22,838 bases of DNA from Helicobacteraceae bacterium (lineage in GTDB: Bacteria; Campylobacterota; Campylobacteria; Campylobacterales; Helicobacteraceae): contig CAAGLK010000089.1 in NCBI GenBank assembly GCA_900770765.1, forward strand, positions 1-22,838, given 5' to 3'. A program made the position numbers and the translations under genes. The notes under the pieces are model-generated. The model worked only from the letters and a program-made list of their open reading frames with translations. It ran no database searches and was not told the DNA's origin. This document shows, in pieces, positions 6,425-13,699 of this stretch. The stretch's first letter is position 1. The number at the start of each line of letters is the position of its first letter.

Positions 6425-7813
6425 ATGCAAGAGATTCTAAGACAAATCCCAAAGGTAGATAAACTAATAAATGCGGTAGCAAGTGAGCTAAAAACACAAG
6501 GTGTGGAGGCAAATTTAAGCGTTTTAAAAAAAATCGCAACTGCTTTTTTAGATAAATATCGTAAAAATTTAATAGAAAATGAGTTTGAAGCAATAAAGCA
6601 ATTTAGCGAGTGCGTGGAATCCTTAAAAATGCAGTATTTAAACAAATCGCAAAAATCGCTAAAACCATTAATTAATGCCACTGGAATTGTAGTGCATACA
6701 AATTTAGGGCGAAGCGTGTTTTCTAGGGAATTATTAAATGAAGTGTTACCTATTTTAACAAGTTATAATAATTTAGAATATGATTTAAAAGAGGGTAAAA
6801 GAGGCGAGAGATATACGCATTTAATGGAGCTTTTTAAGACTTTGCTAGGGGTAGAAGATGTGCTTGTGGTTAATAATAATGCTGCGGCGGTGTTTTTAAT
6901 TTTAAATACTTTTGCGAAAAATAGGGAAGTGATTATTTCAAGAGGAGAGCTTATTGAGATTGGCGGGAGCTTTAGGATTCCTAAAGTTATGGAAGAAGCT
7001 GGGGTGATTTTAAAGGAAGTTGGCACGACAAATAAAACTCGCCTTAGCGATTATGTGGAAGCACTTAGCGAAAATACTGCGATGATTTTTAAAGCACATA
7101 AATCAAATTATGTAATAAGCGGCTTTAGCGAAGAAGTGGAGTTTAAAAGGCTTGTAGAGTTGGCAGGGCAAAAGGGCGTTATTGATTATTATGATTTAGG
7201 TAGCGGGTATTTTGACTCTTGTGGGTTGGAATCCTTTGTGGAATTTAGTTTAGAAAGTATAGCTGCCATTAAGCCTAGCCTTGTTAGCTTTAGCGGTGAT
7301 AAACTCCTTGGAGGGACGCAAGCCGGGATTATCTTTGGTAAAAAGGAGCTAATTGCTAAATTAAAGAAAAATCAGCTTTTAAGGATGTTAAGGGTTGATA
7401 AATTTAGCATCGCTATGCTTGAAGCTACGCTAAGGGCGTATTTGCAAAATGATTTTAAAAAGATTCCAACTATTGCACTTTTAAGGCAGAATCCTAAAGA
7501 GCTTGAGCTTAAGGCGGTAGAGCTGTGCGGTAAGATTCCGCCTTTTTTTAAGCCACAAGTTATAAAAAGTAAGAGTTATAGCGGCGGAGGGGCTATGCCT
7601 GGGCATTCTTTAGAATCTTTTTGTGTAAGGATTCTAGCTTTAAGGGATTTTAGCGAAGAGAAAATGGAGAGATATTTAAGGGAAAATGCGATTATTACAA
7701 GGTGTGAGAGTGGTGCGATTCTCTTAGATGTTATGACGCTTTTAAGCGGTGATATTGATAAAATTGCGGAGGCTTTTAAGAGATTAGAGGGGGATTTATG
7801 CAGCAAAATTTAA
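6425..7813 (+). CDS. selA: L-seryl-tRNA(Sec) selenium transferase
   Basis: PLP enzyme that converts seryl-tRNA(Sec) to selenocysteinyl-tRNA(Sec) using selenophosphate. Its 462 residues match the bacterial family length. The N-terminal tRNA-binding region is followed by INATGIVVHTNLGRS (83-97) and the PLP-binding site SFSGDKLLGGTQAGII with K293. C-terminal SYSGGGAMPG is also family-typical. The ribosome site is weak (ATAGG 4 bases before the ATG). The 3' end overlaps selB by 16 bases, so the two are coupled. It is the first gene of a four-gene operon. selD and the tRNA(Sec) gene are not in this window. Confidence 0.96.
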   Translation: MQEILRQIPKVDKLINAVASELKTQGVEANLSVLKKIATAFLDKYRKNLIENEFEAIKQFSECVESLKMQYLNKSQKSLKPLINATGIVVHTNLGRSVFSRELLNEVLPILTSYNNLEYDLKEGKRGERYTHLMELFKTLLGVEDVLVVNNNAAAVFLILNTFAKNREVIISRGELIEIGGSFRIPKVMEEAGVILKEVGTTNKTRLSDYVEALSENTAMIFKAHKSNYVISGFSEEVEFKRLVELAGQKGVIDYYDLGSGYFDSCGLESFVEFSLESIAAIKPSLVSFSGDKLLGGTQAGIIFGKKELIAKLKKNQLLRMLRVDKFSIAMLEATLRAYLQNDFKKIPTIALLRQNPKELELKAVELCGKIPPFFKPQVIKSKSYSGGGAMPGHSLESFCVRILALRDFSEEKMERYLRENAIITRCESGAILLDVMTLLSGDIDKIAEAFKRLEGDLCSKI

Positions 7814-9636
7814 TAATAGGTGTAAGTGGGCATATTGACCATGGGAAAACTAGCTTAATAGCGGCTTTAAATGGATTCTGGGGTGATGAAAGCAGACAAG
7901 AAAAAGAGAGAGGGATTACGCTTGATTTGAGTTTTTCAAATTTAAGGCTTGGTGGGCGGAATCTTGCTTTTATAGATGTGCCAGGACATGAGAGGCTTGT
8001 TAAAAATATGATTGCTGGGGCGTTTGGGCTTGATTTTATGATGTTAGTAATTGCCGCAAATGAGGGTATAAAGCCGCAAAGTGTGGAGCATTTACGCATC
8101 GCTATGCTTTTGGGTATTAAAGAATTTTTAGTCGTGCTTAGCAAAAGTGATTTGGTAGATTTAGAAACGCTAAAGACAAGAGAAGAGGAAATACGAAAAT
8201 TTTTAAGTGGATTTAAGGAAATTAAATTTGAGATTCTATCCTTTAGTATTTATGATAAAAACAGCATAGAATCTTTAAAAAATAAATTAATTTCATTGCA
8301 AAAAAAAGATAGGGTTGATTTAGGATTCTATCGTTATTACATTGATAGGGCTTTTAGCATTAAGGGCAGTGGATGCGTGGTTAGCGGGACGCTAATGGAT
8401 GGCGATTTAAGTAAGGATGATAAGCTGTGGTTAGCACAAAGTGGGCGGATGCTAAGCATTAAAGGATTACAAAATCATAAAGAAAGCGTAGAGTTAGCAC
8501 ACAATGGAGAGAGAGTTGCGATAAATTTAGCTGGAATTTCGCACAATGAATTAAAGAGAGGTGATTTACTTACAAAAAAGGGCTATTTGAGAGGCTTTGA
8601 TTGCATTGAAGTGGAGTTGGAATTATTTACTGAGATTTTGCATAATAGCGTGGTGCAGTTATATATTGGCTCTATGCGATGTGCTTGTAGGGTGCTATTT
8701 TTGGATTCTAGTAAGAAATTTGCAACCTTGAAGGCTAAGATTCCGCTATTTTGTATATTTAATGAAAGGTTTATTTTAAGAAATGATTCGCAGACGCTAG
8801 GCGGTGGGCGGGTGCTTAGCCCTATTGCCGACCCTATGAAAAAGGCACAAAAATTAGAGTATTTAGAGCTTTTAAGTAAGGGTGATTTAAAGGGAGCGTT
8901 TGAGATTTTGCTTAAAGCGCATAAAAAGGGCTTTGGATTAATTAGTGCGATTCAGCGATTTAGGATTCCACAAAGTAGGGCGTTAGAAATAGCTTTAGAG
9001 CTAAGTAGCGAGGGGGCATTTGTATGTAAAAAAGAGCTTGTGGTATATCCGCTAAAGGCTAGAGAAATTGTAAAAAATCAAATTAAAAATATTTTACGCA
9101 AGAATCCTAACGCATTATTAAGCGCTGCACTTTTAGCTCAAAAGCAAAGTTTTATCGCAGAATCTTTTGCACAAGATATTTTAGAAGAGCTTTTAGCGCA
9201 AAAACTTTTAAAGAAGGCGGAATCCTTTTATATTTCTCTTAATAGCGAGTTAGATTCGCAAAAAGGCGGAGTGCAAGAGTATTTATACACTACTATTTAT
9301 AATACGCTGCATACGCAAGGCTACGCGCCAGAAGCGCCTTATAATTTATATGATGAGCTAGATATTGATAGGGCAAGTGGCGATGCGATTTTTAAGCGTT
9401 TAACAAGGGAGAAAAAAATCGTGCGGCTAAATCATAGGCTATTTATTTGTGCGGATGTGCTAGGAAATTTATTAGAGTTTATGCGTAAAATCATTAAAGA
9501 AGAGGGATATTTAGAGTTAAGTAACTTTAAGAATCATTTAAGTTTAAGTAGAAAATATTATATTTCATATTTAGATTATTTAGATAGCTTTAGCGATATT
9601 GTAAATACGCAAGGCAGACGCACTTTTAAAAAATAG
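7798..9636 (+). CDS. selB: Selenocysteine-specific translation elongation factor
   Basis: GTPase that delivers selenocysteinyl-tRNA to ribosomes at UGA codons marked by a SECIS hairpin. 612 residues is the normal length. The N-terminal GTPase domain shows GHIDHGKTS (11-19), RGITLDL (38-44), DVPGHE (60-65) and SKSD (115-118) in the place of NKxD. EF-Tu-like domains follow, and the C-terminal about 250 residues hold the winged-helix repeats that bind SECIS. The ATG is inside selA in another frame. The next gene starts 7 bases after the stop. Confidence 0.96.
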   Translation: MQQNLIIGVSGHIDHGKTSLIAALNGFWGDESRQEKERGITLDLSFSNLRLGGRNLAFIDVPGHERLVKNMIAGAFGLDFMMLVIAANEGIKPQSVEHLRIAMLLGIKEFLVVLSKSDLVDLETLKTREEEIRKFLSGFKEIKFEILSFSIYDKNSIESLKNKLISLQKKDRVDLGFYRYYIDRAFSIKGSGCVVSGTLMDGDLSKDDKLWLAQSGRMLSIKGLQNHKESVELAHNGERVAINLAGISHNELKRGDLLTKKGYLRGFDCIEVELELFTEILHNSVVQLYIGSMRCACRVLFLDSSKKFATLKAKIPLFCIFNERFILRNDSQTLGGGRVLSPIADPMKKAQKLEYLELLSKGDLKGAFEILLKAHKKGFGLISAIQRFRIPQSRALEIALELSSEGAFVCKKELVVYPLKAREIVKNQIKNILRKNPNALLSAALLAQKQSFIAESFAQDILEELLAQKLLKKAESFYISLNSELDSQKGGVQEYLYTTIYNTLHTQGYAPEAPYNLYDELDIDRASGDAIFKRLTREKKIVRLNHRLFICADVLGNLLEFMRKIIKEEGYLELSNFKNHLSLSRKYYISYLDYLDSFSDIVNTQGRRTFKK

Positions 9637-9643
9637 GATTCTT

Positions 9644-10681
9644 ATGCTAGATTCTTTACAAAATACTCCGCTAGATTTTGAGTTAAACAAACAATTATTT
9701 GAGTTAAGAGTGCCAAATTATCAAGCACTTACGCCGAGCGCTAGAGATAAAATGCGGCGTGAAAATGCTAAGCTGTGTGGAATCTTAGACGCTAAAATCG
9801 CTAGACCTTTTAGCTTTAGCTTAGAATCTTTTTATTTTTTACTTCAATTTTTAAGCACACATTATAAAGTAGCTTTAGCGCTATCTAGTCATAATTTATT
9901 ATATAAAGCCTATTTATTGCTAGAAAATAAAGAAAATATTATTCCGCTAGTGCCTGACTTTACGCTTGGGGTTATTACAGAATCTCAAGCGCAAAAGGCG
10001 GTGGAATCCGGGGCGGATTGCTTTATAATCCCTTATTTAAACGAAGATATTTTAACTAAGAATCCGCTGGAGTTTTTGCCAAAAAATGCGTTAAATATAG
10101 TTGATTTAAGCTATGCGTTTGCGCTAAATTTGCCCTTAGAGATTCCACAACGCGTGGCGGATATTGTTTTAATAAATGGTGAAAATCTAGGGATTATGCG
10201 ACCATTTGGGATTCTAGCTTCTAAGCAAGATGGCTTTTTTGGGATTCCTAGCGTTTATTTAGAAATTGAAAATCTCTACTCTGTGTTTTATCAAGCGATT
10301 TTAAAAGCACAAAAGAAGCGGCAAGATAGAATCCCGCAAGATTTAGCAAAAGATTTTTATAATATTTTAAAAGCTAGTTTAAAAGATGATTGCTATTATT
10401 TTTATCAAACACCAGCAAATACGCTATCTCTTGGGCTAAAGGGTATAAAAGCTAGGGATTTAATACAGAGTTTAATTTTTGAACAAATTTCAGTTATTAA
10501 TGGGCAATCTTGCCTTTTTGGCTTTTTTGAGCCATCATTTGTGCTAAAACTTATGGGCTATGATGAGACGCAGCAAAGAGAGCTTTTAAGCCTTAGTTTT
10601 ATAGATATTACGCCTAGTTTGATTCCACAAATCGCGCAAAAGGTCGCACAAAAATATTTGCAAATTTTAAGTTTAAATTAA
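9644..10681 (+). CDS. NifS-like aminotransferase class V fold protein lacking the PLP lysine
   Basis: 345 residues. The middle resembles a cysteine desulfurase: IVDLSYAFALNLPL (152-164) matches the HVDAVQAFGKIPL-type segment whose Asp contacts the PLP pyridine nitrogen (D154 retained). ADIVLINGENLGIMRPFG (172-189) matches the ADLLSLSGHKFGGPKG-type segment. In the latter the conserved His-Lys, where Lys forms the PLP Schiff base, is Glu-Asn (E180, N181), so catalysis as a desulfurase is unlikely. The start AGGATTCTT-ATG overlaps the selB stop region, and moeA follows after 9 bases. Active NifS-like enzymes mobilise sulfur or selenium; here a scaffold or carrier-interacting role for selenium or molybdenum cofactor is possible but unproved. 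The family assignment rests on motif pattern only. Confidence 0.65.
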   Translation: MLDSLQNTPLDFELNKQLFELRVPNYQALTPSARDKMRRENAKLCGILDAKIARPFSFSLESFYFLLQFLSTHYKVALALSSHNLLYKAYLLLENKENIIPLVPDFTLGVITESQAQKAVESGADCFIIPYLNEDILTKNPLEFLPKNALNIVDLSYAFALNLPLEIPQRVADIVLINGENLGIMRPFGILASKQDGFFGIPSVYLEIENLYSVFYQAILKAQKKRQDRIPQDLAKDFYNILKASLKDDCYYFYQTPANTLSLGLKGIKARDLIQSLIFEQISVINGQSCLFGFFEPSFVLKLMGYDETQQRELLSLSFIDITPSLIPQIAQKVAQKYLQILSLN

Positions 10682-10690
10682 AGGAATTTT

Positions 10691-11887
10691 ATGGAAGCAA
10701 AAAGCATTGATGATACTTTTAAGATTCTACTTTCACAGAATCTTAGTTTAAATAGTGAGATTCTGCCTTTACTTAGTGCGTTAAATAGAATCCTAGCGCA
10801 GGATATTTATGCAAAAAGAAATTTGCCGCCCTTTGATAATAGCGCTATGGACGGCTATGCGTTTAATTTAAGTGATGCTGGTAAATGTGTAGAGATTGTT
10901 GATACTATTTTTGCTGGTGATAATAAAGAGTTAGAGATTAGGCTAGGGCAATGCGTGAAGATTATGACGGGTGCTAGGATTCCAGCGGGGGCGGATTGTG
11001 TCGTGCCTTTTGAGGAGATTTCTGGTGGGTTTGATAATGTAGGCGAGATTTTAGCCCCTAGCGATTTAAGAGAATTTGCCAATATTAAAATAAATGGAGA
11101 GGAAGTAAAAAAAGGAGAGCTTTTATTTAAAAAAGGAAGTGTGCTTAATGCGGAATCTTTAGCACTTTTAAGCTCACAAGGGATTAGCAGTGTGAGAGTT
11201 TTTATGCCTTTAAAAATTGCGGTGTTTGCTAGTGGAAATGAGCTAAAGGAGCCTTGGGAGGTGGCAAAAGAGGGTGAGATTTATAACTCAAATGCGACAA
11301 TGGTGCAAGCAATTTTACAAGAAGCGCATTTTAAAAGCATTTATGGCGGAATCTTAAGGGATAATTTGGATTCCATTAAAGAATCTTTAAGCGGTAATTT
11401 TGATGTAATTATTACAACAGGTGGCGCTAGCAAAGGAGAGGCGGATTTTATGCGAAAGGCTTTAAGCAAGCTGGGGGCTGAGATTTTAATCCCTAGCGTT
11501 TTAATTAAGCCTGGTAAGCCTATAATGGTAGCAAAGCTGCAAGATAAATTTATAATCGCGCTTCCTGGGAATCCTTTAGCTGGTGGCGTAACGCTTAGGG
11601 CGTTAATTTTACCTTTTTTAAAAAAACTTAGCGGCTTTGCTTTTAAGGATTCTAGTGTAAATTATTTTAGTGTGAAAATTACGCATAGTTTTAAGAGAAA
11701 GCCACGCCCTGAGATGATTTTAGGAAATCTTAGTGAAAATGGCGTAACGCTTATTAATAATGGTAAATATGGCTCAGCACAAATTAAGCCGCTAGTTTGT
11801 GCTAATGTGCTTGTTTTATTAAATGAAGAAAGCGAGATTGAAGAGGGCGATTTAGTTAAGATTATGCCTTTTGTGTGGAGGGGGTAA
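10691..11887 (+). CDS. moeA: Molybdopterin molybdenumtransferase
   Basis: Inserts molybdate (or tungstate) into adenylylated molybdopterin to give the active cofactor. 398 residues, normal length. Family motifs are PPFDNSAMDGYAF (46-58), MTGARIPAGADCVVPFEE (92-109), FASGNEL (179-185), TTGGASKGEADFM (242-254), KPGKPI (273-278) and ALPGNPLAGGVT (290-301). AAAGGA lies 6 bases before ATG. It is the last gene of the sel operon. Selenocysteine and molybdopterin meet in Sec-containing formate dehydrogenase, which explains the grouping. A weak AT-rich inverted repeat follows. Confidence 0.95.
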   Translation: MEAKSIDDTFKILLSQNLSLNSEILPLLSALNRILAQDIYAKRNLPPFDNSAMDGYAFNLSDAGKCVEIVDTIFAGDNKELEIRLGQCVKIMTGARIPAGADCVVPFEEISGGFDNVGEILAPSDLREFANIKINGEEVKKGELLFKKGSVLNAESLALLSSQGISSVRVFMPLKIAVFASGNELKEPWEVAKEGEIYNSNATMVQAILQEAHFKSIYGGILRDNLDSIKESLSGNFDVIITTGGASKGEADFMRKALSKLGAEILIPSVLIKPGKPIMVAKLQDKFIIALPGNPLAGGVTLRALILPFLKKLSGFAFKDSSVNYFSVKITHSFKRKPRPEMILGNLSENGVTLINNGKYGSAQIKPLVCANVLVLLNEESEIEEGDLVKIMPFVWRG

Positions 11888-11897
11888 ATAATTTAGG

Positions 11898-11921
11898 ATT
11901 CTAAGTTGTTATTGTTAGAAT
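11898..11921 (+). terminator. Weak inverted repeat after moeA
   Basis: ATTCTAA (11898-11904) / TTAGAAT (11915-11921), 7 AT-rich pairs, 10-base loop, no strong T run. It lies 10 bases beyond the moeA stop. Confidence 0.35.
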
Positions 11922-11986
11922 TTGTAAGGATTCGTGGTAATCTATGCTATTTGGTGGTTTTTAATTCTATATTTACCTTTTTTTGC

Positions 11987-11992
11987 TAGAAT
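11987..11992 (+). promoter_or_regulatory. Probable -10 box of the sodB promoter
   Basis: TTTTTTGCTAGAAT: TAGAAT with an upstream TG after a T-rich run, 44 bases before the sodB ATG. Confidence 0.65.
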
Positions 11993-12002
11993 CCTTGACG
12001 CA

Positions 12003-12016
12003 AAACAATTGTTTTA
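12003..12016. promoter_or_regulatory. Palindrome in the sodB leader
   Basis: AAAACAATTGTTTT, a perfect 14-base palindrome. It begins about 4 bases after the predicted transcription start and ends 20 bases before the ATG. The position suits a repressor operator or leader structure; the binding protein is unknown. Confidence 0.5.
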
Positions 12017-12036
12017 GCAAAATTTAAAGGAAAAAT

Positions 12037-12663
12037 ATGTTTAAACTACGAACGCTTCCGTTTGCGGAAATTAAAGATTTTATCAGTAAAGAAACCTGTG
12101 AATATCACCACGGAAAACATCATCAAACTTATATTAACAACTTAAATAATTTAGTTGCTGGAAGTGAGTTTGAAAATAAAGGGCTTTTTGAAATTATCAC
12201 AAAATCACAAGGCGGAATCTTTAACAACGCTGCACAAGTTTATAACCATGATTTTTATTGGGATTGCATAAGTGCGGATTCTAGTGCAAAAAGTGCGGAG
12301 CTTGATAGCGAAATTAACGCTTCTTTTGGTAGCTTTGAATCTTTTAAAGAAGAGTTTTTAAAAGCGGCTACGACACTTTTTGGCTCTGGCTGGTGCTGGC
12401 TTGTTTATAATGCTAATTCAAAAAAACTAGAATTTAAGCAAACAAGCAATGCGCAAACTCCTTTAACAGAGGGCTTAATTCCTGTGCTTGTTGTAGATGT
12501 GTGGGAACATGCTTATTATGTGGATTTTAGAAATGCAAGACCAGCTTATTTAGAGAAGTTTTTTGCCCATATTAATTGGGCTTTTGTTTCTAAAAGTTTA
12601 GAAGCGGCTAAAAAAGATGGGCTAGAATCTGTAAAGGCTTATATTAACGCATTACATGCGTAA
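12037..12663 (+). CDS. sodB: Superoxide dismutase, iron type
   Basis: Dismutates superoxide to peroxide and oxygen in the cytoplasm. 208 residues. Metal ligands are H24 (EYHHGKHHQTYI), H71 (YNHDFYW), D154 and H158 (DVWEHAYYVDF). Gln67 in NNAAQVYNH is at the position typical of iron rather than manganese enzymes. AAAGGAAAAAT precedes the ATG. It is monocistronic by appearance, with its own promoter and a hairpin after the stop. Confidence 0.97.
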   Translation: MFKLRTLPFAEIKDFISKETCEYHHGKHHQTYINNLNNLVAGSEFENKGLFEIITKSQGGIFNNAAQVYNHDFYWDCISADSSAKSAELDSEINASFGSFESFKEEFLKAATTLFGSGWCWLVYNANSKKLEFKQTSNAQTPLTEGLIPVLVVDVWEHAYYVDFRNARPAYLEKFFAHINWAFVSKSLEAAKKDGLESVKAYINALHA

Positions 12664-12669
12664 TTAATG

Positions 12670-12687
12670 CACCCTTTTTTAAGGGTG
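12670..12687 (+). terminator. Hairpin after sodB
   Basis: CACCCTT-TTTT-AAGGGTG, a perfect 7-bp stem beginning 7 bases after the sodB stop. The T run is in the loop and none follows, so termination may be incomplete. Confidence 0.55.
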
Positions 12688-12710
12688 TAAATTGTTTAAG
12701 GTGTTTTAAG

Positions 12711-12905
12711 TTGAGAGATTGGTTTGTGCCTTCTGTGTCGTTTTCACTTTTTATTTATTTTATGGCTTTTGTGATTTTATATACAATTAAAATCGGTGGT
12801 GCTAATGTGCCTTTATATACGGATTCTCAAGCAATAACGCCGCCAAAGAGCGATACTGAGAAATTTTTACAAAATGTTTCAAAAAGTGTGCGTGAATCTT
12901 TTTAA
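12711..12905 (+). CDS. Small single-pass membrane protein before flgM
   Basis: 64 residues with a TTG start (AAGG 9 bases upstream; no ATG fits). A hydrophobic helix spans about residues 8-28 (VSFSLFIYFMAFVILYTI), followed by a polar, probably periplasmic tail with KSDTEKFLQNVSKSVRESF. I do not recognise a family. It lies between sodB and flgM in the same direction; it could be a flagellar accessory protein or unrelated. The frame uses codons like its neighbours. Confidence 0.6.
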   Translation: MRDWFVPSVSFSLFIYFMAFVILYTIKIGGANVPLYTDSQAITPPKSDTEKFLQNVSKSVRESF

Positions 12906-12908
12906 TAT

Positions 12909-12935
12909 TTTAGTTTTTATAAAAGTTGCCGATAT
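12909..12935 (+). promoter_or_regulatory. Candidate sigma-28 (FliA) promoter of flgM
   Basis: GCCGATAT at 12928-12935 matches 7 of 8 bases of the FliA -10 GCCGATAA. A TTTA at 12909-12912 lies 15 bases upstream, a weak version of the TAAA -35. The element is 30 bases before the flgM ATG. FlgM is the anti-sigma-28 factor, so feedback by sigma-28 is expected. Confidence 0.6.
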
Positions 12936-12965
12936 TAGTGAAAATTTTAATAAAAGGAGTTTGTA

Positions 12966-13199
12966 ATGATTAGCAGTTTTTTACAAAATTCTACTTTTTC
13001 TAGCGCTATTAATCAAGCAAACAATAAGGTCGCACAACCGCAAAAAGAAGTTAGAAGCGAATCTTTAGAAACTAAAAAAACTCAAAATGATAGAGCTACT
13101 TCAAAAGTGGATTCTATAAAAGAGGCTATTAAAAATGGCTCTTATAAAATTGATTTAAGAGCAACTGCAGAAAAGGTGGCACAAGAATTGCTTAGATAA
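12966..13199 (+). CDS. flgM: Anti-sigma-28 factor
   Basis: Binds FliA (sigma-28) to hold back late flagellar genes until the hook is built. 77 residues. The N-terminal part is polar and probably disordered. The C-terminal part VDSIKEAIKNGSYKIDLRAT (48-67), then AEKVAQELLR, is the conserved sigma-binding region. AAAAGGAG lies 6 bases before ATG. Order flgM-flgN-flgK is as in related epsilon-group bacteria. The last codons also form a sigma-54 promoter for the next gene. Confidence 0.93.
   Translation: MISSFLQNSTFSSAINQANNKVAQPQKEVRSESLETKKTQNDRATSKVDSIKEAIKNGSYKIDLRATAEKVAQELLR
13177..13193 (+). promoter_or_regulatory. Sigma-54 (RpoN) promoter of flgN-flgK, inside the flgM coding end
   Basis: TGGCAC-AAGAA-TTGCTT fits the TGGCAC-N5-TTGCW consensus exactly, with GG (13178-13179) and GC (13190-13191) at the required 10-base separation. 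Transcription should start near 13203, just after the flgM stop. Hook-associated genes such as flgK are known RpoN targets in H. pylori. Confidence 0.85.
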
Positions 13200-13200
13200 G

Positions 13201-13229
13201 GATAACTTACCTTTTTATTAGGAGTTATC
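13201..13229 (+). promoter_or_regulatory. Stem-loop overlapping the flgN ribosome site
   Basis: GATAACT (13201-13207) pairs with AGTTATC (13223-13229). The AGGAG ribosome site (13220-13224) lies at the loop/stem edge, 7 bases before the ATG. Initiation near 13203 would remove the first bases of the left arm. Confidence 0.45.
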
Positions 13230-13231
13230 TT

Positions 13232-13687
13232 ATGTCTGTGCATTTTTTACAAGATGCGTTAGAGGATATTAACGCATTAATCGCAATTACAAAACAAGAT
13301 ATACAAGATATTAAAATCGCAAATAATCAAGCGATTTTTGACAGAATCTCACAAAAAGAAGAGCTTACAAAATCTTTCACTCGTAAAAAAGAGGCTTATG
13401 CAAAAGGCATTGAAGAAAAGCTAAGAGTGGAATTCCCAAACGCTACGATAAATGATTTAAGCTATGAAGATAAGCAGTATTTATTAGGAAAAGATGCTAA
13501 CACTTACACTGCCGCATTGCATGATGGTTTAAAGGAATTAAAAGAGTTGAATATGCGCTTTGGCAAAATGTCTTTAGCGGTGGCTGAATTCTACAATTCT
13601 CTTTTAAGTAAAATGGTGCCTATACAAGATAGGGGCTACAAAAAACAAGCATTAGGTAATGCGTCATTTTTACACACAGAAGTGTAG
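13232..13687 (+). CDS. flgN: Flagellar hook-associated protein chaperone FlgN
   Basis: Export chaperone expected to bind the C-termini of FlgK and FlgL and deliver them to the flagellar export gate. 151 residues, mostly alpha-helical with a coiled-coil character (for example ELTKSFTRKKEAYAKGIEEK). Sequence conservation in this family is low. The call rests on size, helical content and position directly between flgM and flgK, as in H. pylori HP1120 and C. jejuni Cj1465. FlgK starts 12 bases after the stop. Confidence 0.8.
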   Translation: MSVHFLQDALEDINALIAITKQDIQDIKIANNQAIFDRISQKEELTKSFTRKKEAYAKGIEEKLRVEFPNATINDLSYEDKQYLLGKDANTYTAALHDGLKELKELNMRFGKMSLAVAEFYNSLLSKMVPIQDRGYKKQALGNASFLHTEV

Positions 13688-13699
13688 CGGAGGCTTAAA

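Noticed and set aside
6425..11887. Possible selenoprotein with in-frame UGA near selAB
   Set aside because: None of the genes in the window needs a UGA read-through; all end at normal stops after family-typical lengths.
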